In this document: positions 32,201 to 42,893 of the stretch, piece by piece
Position numbering within the stretch: position 1 is the first letter of the stretch
Layout of the letters: every line of letters begins with the position of its first letter
Origin: Cheilinus undulatus
Lineage: Eukaryota; Chordata; Actinopteri; Labriformes; Labridae
Length of the DNA: 64,000 nt
Assembly (NCBI RefSeq): GCF_018320785.1
Contig: NC_054877.1
Coordinates: 34,246,151 to 34,310,150 of the forward strand
Direction: 5' to 3'
Notes under the pieces: generated by a model
Seen by the model: the letters and a program-made list of their open reading frames with translations, nothing else
Databases searched by the model: none
What the model was told of the DNA's origin: nothing
Made by a program: the position numbers and the translations under genes

Positions 32201-35200
32201 TGGCATGTCCACCTTGTCCACTACCATGTCCTCCTCCTCCTGTAGAAATAATACAATATATTTGATGTACAGTCCATGTTTCTCCTGCAAACTGGGGCTA
32301 AGTTGCAGCAGACTAGGCAAGTCAGTCCTGTAACTCTCCTAAGCCCCAAGGTGTGAGCCACCTTAGCTTGTGGAGGTCGAGACTCCAATCCAGACAGCTG
32401 ATTATACCCAGGAGCAATCTGTGTGAGTTGTGTGGTTATCCCTCTTCAGGATAGAGGCAGCACTAGCACACTGTTCTTGTGACAGGACCTGCCCTAACTG
32501 AATCAATGCGTATCTGTGGTATGTACATAACATCTTGGACAAAAGACAGGGGCACCTGTGCATCCAAAAGACCCCTAAACTTCTCCAAAGCTGCCTCAAA
32601 AATGCCTGTAGGAGCCTGACTCAATTCAACCACATTTAAACCTATAGATACATCAAAGCTGCTTTCGTATGTGATATTTTAACACATTTATGACTGAAAA
32701 GGATTTTAAAAAATGACTGAAAAGACATGAGGATGGTTATATATTCTATACAAGTCTGTACCTCCAACAGGTTGTCTGTCACCTCCTTGCCCTGTAGATC
32801 CACCATGTCCAGTACCTGGTCTGTCAACTCCATCTAAGTGAAGATAAAAACATACATGAAATACACAGTATATACTCAAAGAGTAACTAGATCTAGTGAT
32901 GGTCTGGTTAGTATTTAATGTAAAACAGATCAATGAACTACCTCCACTCCCAGTTCGTGTCCCACTGCCAGGAGATGTAGAATGGCCCCCGGATGAGTCG
33001 GCCTCTTCTGGGCCACTGTGTCCGGTATCTGGTGTTGTTTGTTTGCCTGAATGGCACAACATTAGTTACGCAAACGGAAAACTGTAGGAAATCAGTACAA
33101 AAAAATCAGGAACCCCTCTCCAAGACATGACAAATGCTTATGCAGCTTTCTGTGGTCTGCTGCAGTCTCTATTTGAAATAGCTCATCCATAGGTCTACAT
33201 GAAGATGGTGAGCTGGAAGGGGAGGAGGCACTTTCCAATTTTATTATGTGGCCAGCCTTGAGGAATGAGACATGAGTTTCACCATTTGAAAGAAAGCTTA
33301 AACCCTTTAGAAGAGATGCTTTCAATTTTTTAGCCTTATATTAGTCTTTGCCCTGGGCCTCCCAGTGATGAAACCTGGCCCTGCCCACAGTCACCTTCTG
33401 CTCTCCCATACACATTGTGTGGTTTCACCCTGATTAATTTTATATTTTTGTTTTTTTCTTCTGCTCCGTTGACAATATTGATTATCAGCAGTACATTTAA
33501 GATAAGAAAAGATAACCATGTTTAGTCAAGTCTTGGTATTATGTTAGTCAACATGTGATCTGTGTGTGGAGGCTCATTGATGTTGATGCACATTGCACTA
33601 ATTGTCATAAAAACCCAATGTGGGAGAGCATCAGGAAGTGAGTGAGGAACACTATTAGAGCGAGGGCACAAAAAGCTTTTATTTGAACACAAGACAGCAC
33701 ACGTCAGTGAATGAACTCACTGAAGCACCACCTTTTATCTGCTATCTTTCTCTTATGTATGTTCATCTGCAGGGATGGACGATATCATTGGTCTGGTCTT
33801 GATATTGGCAGATATTAGCGTGAAACGTCAAATATTGGTATCGATAGATATCAAAATTTCTGCTGATATTTACATTGATTTTGCCTGTGTATTTCAGCGT
33901 AAATTTTGTCCATACTAAAAATTAGTGGAGTTTTAGGCTGAACCTGCACACCTATGTCAGTTGAGGTCTTTTTTTTATTATCCTCGTTCTTTAAACTTTA
34001 GTGTGTTTTTAGGGCTTAAGTTTTATTCCTTGGTCATCCTCAAACCTTAAAGTGTGTCCAAAAGGACTGAAATCTCTTGTCTGAAAAGCATATTTAAATA
34101 TCGGTATTGGCTAAAATGAATCTCTAAATATCAGCATATCAGCATATCGGATACCGGTGATAATCTAATATCCTGCATCCCTATCCACTTGTTGTGTACG
34201 CACCCAGCCTAGAGATGTCATTAGCTCTGCACAGTTAGGGGAGCAATCCCTCTTCTGGGTCCTGTTACAAATTGCTCCAATTACTTTTTTTGTGTGATGA
34301 CTTTTTGATCATTTGAAAAAAATCTTAATCTTGGCAGGTCAGGTTTCTAAGCTCCTAAGCCTGCCCTTCCTATACAGTGGTTTTCATCTTCTGCTGCAGC
34401 CTCTGTACTTTTGTTCTTGAAGTCTTCTGCAAACAGCAGATTGGGATACTTTCACTCCTGTTTTCTGGAGGTGTTTGCTGAAGGAATTGGCCTCTCTGTT
34501 CCAATACTTTTGGAGGGGAGTGTTTGTGTTGATTGCTCATGTTCATCAACAGAGCCACACCAGTGGTTTCTGAAGTTAAACTAATGCATTGATGCTGCTT
34601 ATCTCAGCACATAGTTCACTTACTGCATGTTGGGCCTTCAGTCCAGTTTCCAGCCATGCAGATGATGGTTTTTTTACTCACTGCCCCCTCCACAGTGTAT
34701 CCATCCTCACATTCATATTGAACTTCTGAATCAGCAGGGTACACCTCCTGAAATCTCTGGCCAACGATGACTGCATGTGGGACTTTAGGGGGCGTGCTGC
34801 ATGCATTGATACTGACTGCAAAGACAAACACATCATTAATAGGTGAGCACTAAAGGTGAGGATGAAGTCAGCTTCACTTCAAAAAAACAAAAGCTTAGAT
34901 TTTATGTTATTAAGACACACTTGTACAGCTAAAATGCAAAGGGACTGACTTACTCTCACAGATGGGCACAGAGGACCAGGCTCCATTTAAACACGTAGCT
35001 GTAGCGCTCCAGTTTTTCAGTTCATACCCATCCTCGCATGTAACCCTAATTGTGCTACTCTCGCCATACCAGCCAGTTCGTCTTTTATTATATTTTCCAT
35101 TTGGTATCTCAAGGGGAACGCAGGCTCTTTCATCTGTGGGCAGAAGAAGGAATGTTGAAGATATTAGATATTCGCAGAAGCTATAGCTTTCTTCTAACAT

Positions 35201-37662
35201 CTCCCATTTCGGCAAACAGGCTAACAATCCTAGCAGCATAATAAAAAAGCAAGTGCTTGTTTTGGGGAGCAGGTGGCCTAGTGGTTAAAGGTGCTCCCCA
35301 TGTACGTGGGCAGCTAGGGTTCGAATCCAGCCTGAGGCCCTTTACCACATGTCTCACCCCCACTCTTGACCCTGTTTCTGACTCTATCCACTGTCCTCCT
35401 CTATCTAATAAAGGCACAAAAATGCCCAAAAATAAATCTTAAAAAAACCCCAAAAACAAGTGCTTGTTTGACAGTAGACAAGTCAATAACCAAATCTGAA
35501 CCACCAAAGAAGTTCCTCAGATTTAAACCTGTATATTTTGTATGAATTGGAAACTGTGGTGATTTGTAATTTTTGGTCTTATTTTGTTAACTTCCTGTGT
35601 GACCACTTCCTGTGTGGAGTTTTTGTTCTCTCTTTACAGAGATTGGGCGTCTTCACCTGCACTGACTCTCCTCAATCCTGCACACCTGATACTCATCACT
35701 GCAATCACCACCCTGCTCTTAAGCTGTGCTCTGTGCCTTCACCAGTGCCAGATGATTCCCGCTTTCACAGTGGTATCGGCCAACTCCTAGTGCTTTCAGT
35801 GTTACTCTGAGTAATTTTGTAGAGATTTCTACTACGTGTGTTACCCTGAGACTAATCCTGCCTTCTCTTCCGTTTTTCCAGTGCCTCCACGAGCTGTCAG
35901 TGCTAGCACAATCTCTGCCACACTGCCGCACTCTCACTCCGGATTCACCAGCCTCCCCCCTCTTCACCTCACGCCTGGAGCTCTCACGTCCTTGGATTCC
36001 TCTCTCACCTCTGGACCTCAACCCCCCCCCCACTGCCTGTTTACCCTACAATAAATCCCTTTAACTGCTTCACTGTGTCCGGTTCTGCATATTGGGTCCA
36101 ACATTACAACCACAATCCACAGATCATTACAGGAAACATTTAACTTAATTGTTAGCAAAGACAAAGGGACTTGATCACAGAGTTAATAAAGAATGGACAG
36201 TTAGATAACTTTCCTTAAGAGAAGCAAGAGGAATCCCCCTGCCGACTGGCTGCAGTGTAGAGCTTTTGTAGACAGTCACTACTATAATGTCACTCATTAC
36301 ATGATGGACGTGCCACGGTAGATATTACTAGTCGACAAATTATTTAAGGTGTACTTGGGAGAAATTAAAGTACGTAAAAGAAACAAAATAGAATATGCCT
36401 AATTTAACACCAATTTTAGTGACCCGGTCAAACAAGGTAGTTCATACTCAAGGAGAAAAACTTGAAAAACTGATGAGGCATTTCTTCATGCACAGGCAGT
36501 GATGTTTATGCATAAAAATGCCTTGATGCCTATCTAGCTATCCAGGAGAATTCCTCTTTGTTTAGTTTTTTATTAAATGTCACTAATGCTCATCAGACCA
36601 CACAAAGAGACATCCGGACATTCTCTTTTTTTCTTTTTTCCAACATCTCATTCGTTTGAAAAGTTGCCTGTAAACCATAGGCCAGGGATGGGCACCCTTG
36701 GTACCAAGAGGGGCGCATTAATTTTATAGTCAATGCAAGAGGCCAAACTGTTACACATTATGGAAATTTTTTTATTAAAACTTCTATGATTACTAATAAT
36801 TCAATGAAAGTTTTGATTCAGTTTTTTTCCTCAAATGTCCTGTGACAGACTATGATTTATATCATGAATGATAGGGTTTTTATCACGCAATTTGTGTACG
36901 CAGTGTCCTTCAGCAGATCTCAATTGTGCAGACTAGTTCTAAATTCCCTATATGTCAGGAGATGACTAAAGCACACTCTCCATTTGTATACTGCCTCTGA
37001 TTTTGATGTGATAAGCTTATGCCACTACAGCCCAGATTGATAATTTATGTTAAAATTACAAGTAAAATTTATTTCAGTTCAGTACTTATGTACTTTTTAC
37101 AGCAAGATGATGAAGGTCAAATCAAACTGGTTCAATGAGGAAAAAAAAAACACTTTCTAACAATAACTGATAAACTGTCCCAGTAAGTTACAAACTGAGG
37201 ACTTTGTTGGGTTAAAACAAACATAAATGTGAAAGAGACATGCAGTTTGAGATAAAAACACCACTGTGGACTTTCTCACTCAAACAAACCAGAACACCTA
37301 CCTATACATCGTGGCTCGTGAGACCATTCTCCATTCTGACATGTGCTTGTTGCCCACCATCCCTCCACTGCTGGTTTACGTCCACTCTCACAGCTGTAAG
37401 TAATCTCAGATCCGTGAGGATAAATTTGTTTTTCTGGGACAAAATAACCACCCACCAGGCTGGGAGCTCTGCAAGGCCAATGTGCACTTTGAGCTGAAAA
37501 AGATGAATAAACAAAGTATGACTCTGAAATTTATTTATCTTTTAATAGTAAGATTTTAATAAAAAGATTGATTATTTATCAATAATATAATTTATCATTC
37601 TTACCATACAAGGCTGCGGGAAGCCCAATAAGAAGAAGAAATCCAAAGTATCTCGTTCTCAT
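29004..37662 (-). CDS. Complement factor H-like protein, gene 3, with Gly-rich hinge
   Basis: Exons in gene order: 37605-37662 signal peptide, 37302-37493 CCP1, 34954-35133 CCP2, 34624-34815 CCP3, 32942-33046, 32762-32833, 32138-32239 and 31884-31940 hinge, 31095-31256 CCP19-like, 30840-31001 CCP20-like, 29179-29204 and 29004-29027 tail. The total is 1332 bp, 443 aa, fully open. Approximate residues: signal 1-20, CCP1 20-83, CCP2 84-143, CCP3 144-207, hinge 208-319, CCP19 320-373, CCP20 374-427, tail 428-443. Secreted by signal peptide. A complement-regulating role at C3b/C3d is inferred from the C-terminal pair. The long disordered hinge is not a feature of mammalian factor H. The CCP2-CCP1 intron holds a SINE and a solo LTR. 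Of the three it is the most complete gene. Confidence 0.85.
29261..29706. mobile_element. MITE family 1, copy in gene 3 intron
   Basis: Same site and sequence type as 13529-13980; the far end is lost. Shared presence in genes 2 and 3 shows these two 3' regions share an ancestor after the split from gene 1. Confidence 0.7.
30840..31001 (-). CDS. Gene 3 CCP20-like exon
   Basis: 162 bp, phase 1-1. Reads DLSLYHENGFQLTEKQFV with the Cys2-Cys3 loop IWQDWEKRF and ends TFSR plus the split Cys. The 5' third matches genes 1 and 2; the 3' part differs strongly although the flanking introns do not. Confidence 0.8.
31095..31256 (-). CDS. Gene 3 CCP19-like exon
   Basis: 162 bp, phase 1-1. DQCGVAPVIQNSVLVEEDR to WSELPQCK. 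Complete. Confidence 0.85.
31884..31940 (-). CDS. Gene 3 Ser/Thr linker exon
   Basis: 57 bp, phase 1-1, SSSTSGLDDRNNRPAFIS. Acceptor cttacag (rebuilt on the minus strand), donor GTAAAT. Confidence 0.7.
32138..32239 (-). CDS. Gene 3 hinge exon 3, Gly-rich
   Basis: 102 bp, phase 1-1. GGGHGSGQGGHATGG followed by TAGGHITPTGSGAGPASG: nearly half glycine, with His, Ser and Thr. The counterpart in gene 2 is deleted. Acceptor tttctacag, donor GTAGGT. Confidence 0.7.
32762..32833 (-). CDS. Gene 3 hinge exon 2, Gly-rich
   Basis: 72 bp, phase 1-1. Reads GVDRPGTGHGGSTGQGG then DRQPVG. Acceptor tcacttag, donor GTACAG. Gene 2 has a stop here. Confidence 0.7.
32942..33046 (-). CDS. Gene 3 hinge exon 1
   Basis: 105 bp with the outer acceptor (gccattcag), or 87 bp to 33028 with the inner one (caacaccag); both keep the frame. 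Encodes KQTTPDTGHSGPEEADSS then GGHSTSPGSGTRTGSG. Confidence 0.65.
33773..34178. mobile_element. hAT-like non-autonomous element
   Basis: Ends 'gcagggatggacgatatca' and 'atcctgcatccctat' are rough inverted repeats. The interior is rich in 'gatat' and 'cggtat' phrases usual in fish hAT MITEs. The unit B copy (about 21310-21565) was split by a Tc1-like insertion. Confidence 0.55.
34624..34815 (-). CDS. Gene 3 CCP3 exon
   Basis: 192 bp, phase 1-1. INACSTPPKVPHAVIVGQRF to NWTEGPTC. Complete. Confidence 0.85.
34954..35133 (-). CDS. Gene 3 CCP2 exon
   Basis: 180 bp, phase 1-1. DERACVPLEIPNGKYNKRR to GAWSSVPICE. Complete. Confidence 0.85.
35261..35452 (+). mobile_element. tRNA-derived SINE
   Basis: The head resembles a tRNA with A box (tggcctagtgg) and B box (ggttcgaatcc) and is followed by a non-tRNA body and an A-rich 3' end (aataaatcttaaaaaaacc). 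It sits in the CCP2-CCP1 intron of gene 3, antisense to the gene. Confidence 0.8.
35555..36114 (+). mobile_element. Solo LTR fossil
   Basis: About 560 bp with ends TGTGGT and ACCACA. It holds a poly(A) signal (aataaa, near 36050) and a T-rich tail region. No internal coding part is next to it, so it looks like a solo LTR of a retrovirus-like or Ty3/gypsy-type element. The family and age are uncertain; it is absent from the paralogous introns. Confidence 0.45.
36650..36800. repeat. Possible hAT element end
   Basis: 'ccagggatgggcacccttggt' resembles a common hAT terminus. The other end was not found. Confidence 0.3.
37302..37493 (-). CDS. Gene 3 CCP1 exon
   Basis: 192 bp, phase 1-1. AQSAHWPCRAPSLVGGYF to SHEPRCIG. 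Complete CCP; the most diverged CCP1 of the three. Confidence 0.85.
   Translation of the reverse strand, partial: LKVHIGLAELPAWWVVILSQKNKFILTDLRLLTAVRVDVNQQWRDGGQQAHVRMENGLTSHDV
37605..37662 (-). CDS. Gene 3 signal-peptide exon
   Basis: 58 bp, MRTRYFGFLLLIGLPAALY, ending in phase 1 before GTAAGA. The second ATG of genes 1 and 2 is ACG here, so the first ATG must be the start; this supports that choice in all three. Confidence 0.85.
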
Positions 37663-37687
37663 TTTGTCAGGAATTAAATCTTTACAG

Positions 37688-37745
37688 AGCAAAGAGTCCT
37701 TTTCAGATCAGGACACGTTAATGATTGCTGAGGGCATTCCCCCAA
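37688..37745 (-). promoter_or_regulatory. Conserved upstream block of gene 3
   Basis: Keeps GTTAATGATTGC (37717-37728) and 'gggcattccccc' although the surrounding DNA has diverged from units A and B. This is the best argument that the block is functional. Confidence 0.4.
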
Positions 37746-38497
37746 AAAGTTAAGAAATGTGAAGTAAACACTGAAACTTTGACTCTGACATCATGCTCTT
37801 ACTCTCAAGCCCTCACACTGTTCACATGGAGCAGCAACATCGCAGAAACACAGGGGGTAAAACACAACTAAACTGTGTTGTGACAGAAGATGTAAATAAG
37901 TTTTCTGACTGACAGATAAAAAATGTTATTTTTAAGGATTGTGTTTCAACTCTATCTTGGTATTTTATTTTGTATAAAACACAGCAGCAAACATTGCAGC
38001 CTTTTGGAGTGTTTCCTCCATGTTTTTCTTACCAAACACTTCTATTTGTTTACAGTCCAGATTTCAAAATGATTTCCCGGACTCCTGTGATCAGAGGTCA
38101 GCATTATGAAATAACAAACAGCTAGTGGAAAAGTTCAGGCTGGAGTACTCCACTCTGCTTCTCTCTGCACTTTCACTGTCTCATCAGCAAAATCAGTCTC
38201 ACCTGCCGTGGAAAAACGGACATTGATAACTGTTCCTTCTGAATTTATAACACTGGAAATAAGTTGGTAAGAAAAAAAGAATGAAGTACAAATTCTGGAT
38301 TATCACTATAAAGCAAGCTTAGTGAAAAAAGACTGGCATTATACAATGCTCTGCGCTTATTGGGTCTGGCCTCAGACCAAAGATCTCAGACCTGATTCTT
38401 TTGCAGATTTCTTGCAGACCACTATGGTGAGACCCCGCCTCTGTCAGAATGGCAATACAAGCTGAAAGTTTCAAAACAAAATTGTATTAAACTTCTG

Positions 38498-38540
38498 GTT
38501 AGGGTTAGGGAAAGGGTTAAGGTGAGGGTTAGGGTACCAA
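38498..38540 (+). repeat. Degenerate TTAGGG tract
   Basis: Several TTAGGG/AAGGGTT units in about 40 bp. Similar runs lie inside the palindromic MITEs at 11208-11275 and 24622-24670, so this is probably the remains of the same MITE. Confidence 0.5.
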
Positions 38541-38629
38541 AAGTAAAAGCTCAAAAATAGCAAAACATGTAATAAAATCGAGTGAATCGTCTGCTTACAG
38601 GAAACTTTCCCCTCATGAAAACACAAAAA

Positions 38630-38810
38630 CTCAGCTAACGTAGCAAAGGCTAAAGCTAACGTTAGCTTTAGGAGCTAGGTAGATAATGCAGATATGTAGA
38701 TCATGTAGCTAAATGTAAAATTAACAAAGCTACTTTAGCTACATAAGCTACGAAGGTAGAGTAGTTATATAACTAACATAGCTAAAGCTAAAACAAATTG
38801 AAGCTGTGCT
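38630..38810. repeat. AGCTAA/GCTAACGTTAGC-rich stretch
   Basis: Short palindromic words (gctaacgttagc, tagctaa, agctac) recur many times over 180 bp. No gene seen. Confidence 0.5.
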
Positions 38811-38934
38811 ATAAGAGATGCAATGGTATCATAAATTTCACAGTAATGTGGTGACAGAAGCCTCTCAATACTGTTGTGAACATGTGACGGCTTCAAACGA
38901 TAGGTCTCGGAGCATAAAGTGTAGTTTTTTTTGT

Positions 38935-39990
38935 GGAGCAGGTTTTATTTTTCGTGTTGGAAGAAAAAGCAATGACCCAGACCCAGTTTTGTTGCTGGCT
39001 GCTTCAGGTATCCTTTCAAAATCTCCACGTATCTTTCTTTCTTCATGATTCCTTCCACCTTGATGAGGTTTCCAGTTCCAGATGCACTGAAGCATCCCCA
39101 CAGCATAATACTCCCACCACTATGTTTCTCCAAACATCACCAATGTCTCTGTGGCCAAAGAGCTCTAGTTTGGTTTCATCTTACCAAAGGACGCTCTTCC
39201 AGTATTCATAATCCTTCTCCAGGTTGTCCTTATACTTCAGTCTGGCTTGAAGGTGTCTCTTCTGCAGAAGGGGAGTTTTTCTTGGTCTGCAACCTCACAG
39301 TCCATTCCTGTGCAGGGCTCTAGTGATGGTCTTCTTTGAGACTACAGTTCCTGATTTGGCTGAGTCCTTCACTAGTGTCTTGTCAGTTGTTCAGGGGTCT
39401 TTAGACACATCTGTCACTAGTGTTCTTTCCAGAGTCTTTAAAATCTTTCCCTTCCTCTGCCAGGCTTGTTTTGGACTGTGTGGAACTCATTGAACTTCTC
39501 GATTATACTTCTCACTCCAGTCCTCGACACTTGGAAATGCTTCGATAACTTCTTATATCCTTCTGCTTTGTGAGCATCAACAATTATTTTTCTCAAGTCT
39601 GAACTGATTTCTTTTGGTTTTGGCATAGTGCCTTCCCAAGTGACTGTGTGTATACTGTGTGTAAAGGTGGAAATAACCCTTGGTTTTAACGATTCTACAG
39701 GCTTTGAGCATTGCAAAGTTGAGGCACATCCTTGACTTACAGTAGTTTTTGCAATGGCACGACTAAAAGGACAGTTCTAAAGGGGGCTAATAATTTTGAC
39801 CCTGGTAGTTTTTGGTTTGAGCGAAATAACTTTGTTTCTGTGTGCAAAATAAAATAATGTAAGCTTTCAAAATAAAACCAGGATGTTTGGAAAAGTTGTA
39901 CTAAAAACTCCTATCTTTAACAGCACTTAGAAAATACTGAAATTTTCATATGGGGGCTAATAATTTTGTCCTTATGTGTACTTCTACAAT
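38935..39990 (-). mobile_element. Tc1-like transposon, truncated
   Basis: The minus strand holds a Tc1-type transposase in broken frames. The start is at 39624 (MPKPKEISSDLRKIIVDAHK with the N-terminal helix-turn-helix). The DDE core includes HSGGSIMLWGCFSASGTG near 39130 and QHEK near 38945. The C-terminal end with the last acidic residue is missing. The transposase-start end has 'gggggctaataattttg' twice (about 39783 and 39954), the likely terminal repeat and its inner copy. Confidence 0.8.
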
Positions 39991-40679
39991 AGGTCCACAC
40001 ATAATTTCATCCTGGATTAGACATCAGACCTTTATTCTGTTTTAATTATGAGATGTTGTTAAGACTGTAATGTTAGCAGTGTGGTTATTTGTTCATTAAT
40101 AGAGTTGAATTAAAAAAGAAAAAGACATAAAATGTTGATCCAGCAAATTATGTCACATGTGTTCTGATAGAGGCGGCCTCTCACATGAGTGATCTGGCCT
40201 CTTCCTTTTTCATCCTTACAAATCATATACAGAGCTCTGCATCTCTGCATCATTTATGCATAATTTTAATGCCTGAATAGCAACGCTTAGATAAATAATG
40301 ACAGGACAACACTACTCTACAGGTGTGTCAGTAGTGTTAATATTTTTCTTTAGCATTTGAAAAAAACCTGAAAAAATACAAGCAATCAATAGACAAAAAT
40401 GAAAACACTTGATTGTGTGTCATGAGATTGTCCAGTTATTTCATCATGTAGTAATCAATTAAAAAGAAAAAACATAATAAAATAACAGAAGGATAAACAG
40501 TATTTTGTGTGATTGACAAGCAAACTTTATTTAATATAAAGTTATATAAACACATCACATAGCATGTGCAGAGACACAGAATTGGCCAACACAGCGAGAT
40601 ACATGCTTATATACTGTCATCCTAGAGTGACAGAGTTTTATAAGGTCGCTTTACAGAAAAGTGGAAAACAAGACAACAA

Positions 40680-40975
40680 AAACGACAAACACTAAGTTGA
40701 GTGTATGCAGGGGGGCAGGTTTAGGAGAGACTGTACGCTGTGGTGAACAGGTGGTGCTTGAGGAGTTTTTTTAAATGTGAGGATGGAGCATTGTGGATGT
40801 TTTCGGGGAGGGTGTTCCAGAGGATGGGGGCTGTAGTTCTGAACGCTCTGTCTCCATAGGTATGAAGTTTGGTGGTGGAAGCAGTGAGGAGGCCAGTGTC
40901 TGAGGACCAGAGGCTCCGGGTCGGGGTATATGGATGAAGGAGGTCAGAGAGGTACCGAGGAATAGCAAGAATAAC
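40680..40975. repeat. Dispersed fish repeat
   Basis: A block with phrases widespread in fish genomes ('ctgtggtgaacaggtggtgctt', 'ctgtctccatagg', 'ctgaggaccagaggctccgg'). Likely a LINE 3' region, antisense. No reading frame recognised. Confidence 0.4.
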
Positions 40976-41199
40976 TTACAAAAATTTCTAGTATTTTCAT
41001 ATCTGGATGAGATAGTGTGGATTTTTATTCAGATTGAAAAGACTTAATGTGCCTGATACAGACTAAATGATTGAATTAAAGAATGCAGAAATGAAACTGC
41101 ATTTTGGGCTCCATAAGAGGGAGAAGACAGTAAAAAAAAATTGTAACTGACTCAGGGCTTGAGTTACCTCTTTTTCTGGAACAGGCTTGAGCTACCTCT

Positions 41200-42483
41200 T
41201 CAGTTTGAGATACCTCCCTCTGAAACAGAAAACTCATTTTCCCTCATTTCAGAATATGCAGACAAGAGGTTTACACTAAACCTGCTTAATGAAACTGCTC
41301 TTGATCTCATCTTGTCAAAGCATGCATTGTGTTTAGTGCTTTGCAAGAGACGCCAGTATTTGAGTATTTCATCAGGACGAAAGCCATGTGATGTTACGAG
41401 ATGGCTGTACCTGCAGCTGGAATAAGACACCCGCCAGTTGTGGAATAGGACTGGACTGGGTGGAGGAGTGGGCTTTACACCAAGCTTGGCCAGACATAAT
41501 CCCACATACACATCTTCCAGATGAATGTGAGGAATATTCAGTGATGCTTGGTAGAGTTTTGTTGCCAAGTCTCCTGAGAAGACATAACCAGTCCCAGAGC
41601 AGAAGGTGGGATACCTGTTACCAGGGTACAGCTCAGGGGGCATGTACCATTTATTGTTTCTGTCTCGGAATGGTGTTTGGTTTTCCAAAATATGACCTGT
41701 GAAGTAATCTGTCTTGGGCTTTATTTTTGGTCGGAGTACACTGTGAATGAGGTACTCAGTGTTGACGAACATGTCGCTGTCTGTCTTCATAACATAGCTG
41801 ACTTGTGGGCAGTGTAACGCCACCCAGTTCAATCCCATCAATATCTTAATGGTCAGGTTGTTGTAGGTATCGCTGAAGTCCTGCTGGATGATATCATGAT
41901 GCCTGTTACTCTCTGCTTCAAGCATCTTCTGCTGCAAAACTCCACCATTTTTTCCAAGCAGAAACAGCCGAATGAAACCTGGAGCCAAACTTTCATTTCC
42001 CCATGTCTGTCGAATGGCGTTTCTGGCTTCCTCTTGCCGAGCCTCTGTGGTTATCAGCAACACCAGAAATGGTGCCTGTCTGCTCTGTGAACATTTTTCG
42101 GGCTCATTGATGATATAAGCATAAGGCCCAGGGGTGATATTGTCTCCGTGTTCTCCCTCCACAGTGACTGCCATGGTGGTTTTAACGTCAGGCACTTCCT
42201 GAGGCGACTGGGCAGCTTCCTTTTGTGTGCTGATGTTGGCAATGGTGGTCTGAGGACTGATAGCCAGCCTAGTTTCGGGTATTTGATGACTCACGTTCAG
42301 TTTGGTTTTTGTGGTGTTTAGTTTATCACCCCAAAACAACTTAGGAATGTGCCTGAACTCCAGTCCTTCTCTGACAGTAGGCTGATTTGCTTGTTGAACC
42401 AAGAAGAGCAGCACTACCAGAAGTGACAGGAGACAGAAGAGATATTTCATGAATGAATGGCAGTGATGTCTTTTCCACTGCAT
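41200..42483 (-). CDS. Beta-1,3-galactosyltransferase 2-like, copy 1
   Basis: GT31 family enzyme of the Golgi that transfers galactose from UDP-Gal onto GlcNAc in a beta-1,3 link, by similarity to B3GALT2. 427 aa, one coding exon as in B3GALT2. Type II membrane protein: short basic start MQWKRHHCHS, membrane segment about 14-30 (YLFCLLSLLVVLLFL), Ser/Thr-rich stem to about 120, catalytic domain from YAYIINEPEKC. Motifs: AIRQTWGNES (156-165), metal-binding DSD in KTDSDMFVN (233-241), EDVYVG (323-328), WRVSYSSC (350-357). The start was chosen because human B3GALT2 begins MLQWRRRHCC; the upstream in-frame ATG at 42658-42660 would add 59 residues that lack homology. A 3' splice acceptor at 42702 marks the likely exon edge. 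The 39 residues after HNAC are unlike copy 2. Confidence 0.9.
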   Translation of the reverse strand: MQWKRHHCHSFMKYLFCLLSLLVVLLFLVQQANQPTVREGLEFRHIPKLFWGDKLNTTKTKLNVSHQIPETRLAISPQTTIANISTQKEAAQSPQEVPDVKTTMAVTVEGEHGDNITPGPYAYIINEPEKCSQSRQAPFLVLLITTEARQEEARNAIRQTWGNESLAPGFIRLFLLGKNGGVLQQKMLEAESNRHHDIIQQDFSDTYNNLTIKILMGLNWVALHCPQVSYVMKTDSDMFVNTEYLIHSVLRPKIKPKTDYFTGHILENQTPFRDRNNKWYMPPELYPGNRYPTFCSGTGYVFSGDLATKLYQASLNIPHIHLEDVYVGLCLAKLGVKPTPPPSPVLFHNWRVSYSSCRYSHLVTSHGFRPDEILKYWRLLQSTKHNACFDKMRSRAVSLSRFSVNLLSAYSEMRENEFSVSEGGISN

Positions 42484-42893
42484 GGTTACAGCAGGACTGA
42501 TCCACTCAGAGAGTCGGCTTATCTCCAGCAGCTCCTGAGCTGGCCTCAATTCCTTAGAGGTAAAGGAAAGTGTATTCGGTTTGTTGTCTAAAGAGCTGTT
42601 ACATGCAGATGATTTCTCATTTCTAACTGTCCAAATCTCTGTGCTTGCTTTACAGTCCAACAGTAGGGTAGGAGTCCACTCTGATGTTGCACATCCATTA
42701 CCTGGGAGACAGAGAAGAAGATATTCATGAGCAATGGGATGGACAGTTAAGTCTAAAAGCGGCTCTCAATTTGCTGCAGTGGCAGGGTGGCCATTGAAAT
42801 GTTTTGAAGAATCCCTGAATAGTCTGTCAACACCCGAGGACCATTGGGGGGGCTGTCACAGATTAACAATTGTTAATCATTAATATAATATAA

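Larger units (their letters stand above)
26241..38450. repeat. Tandem segmental duplication, unit C
   Basis: Third unit, carrying gene 3. It begins with the same non-coding block as unit B (26290-26520 repeats 12540-12780). It fades out about 800 bp upstream of the gene 3 start codon, where homology to 23593-24300 ends. It is the most diverged of the three at its 5' end. Boundaries are approximate. Confidence 0.65.

Noticed and set aside
35261-35335. tRNA gene candidate
   Set aside because: A and B boxes are present, but it is joined to a SINE body with an A-rich end and the tRNA arms do not pair well.
38498-38540. Interstitial telomere from chromosome fusion
   Set aside because: The tract is short and degenerate, and similar runs sit inside MITEs in the same window.
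42484-42660. N-terminal extension of galactosyltransferase copy 1
   Set aside because: Copy 2 and human B3GALT2 both start at the MQWK/MLQW position, and the extra 59 residues show no membrane or signal function.
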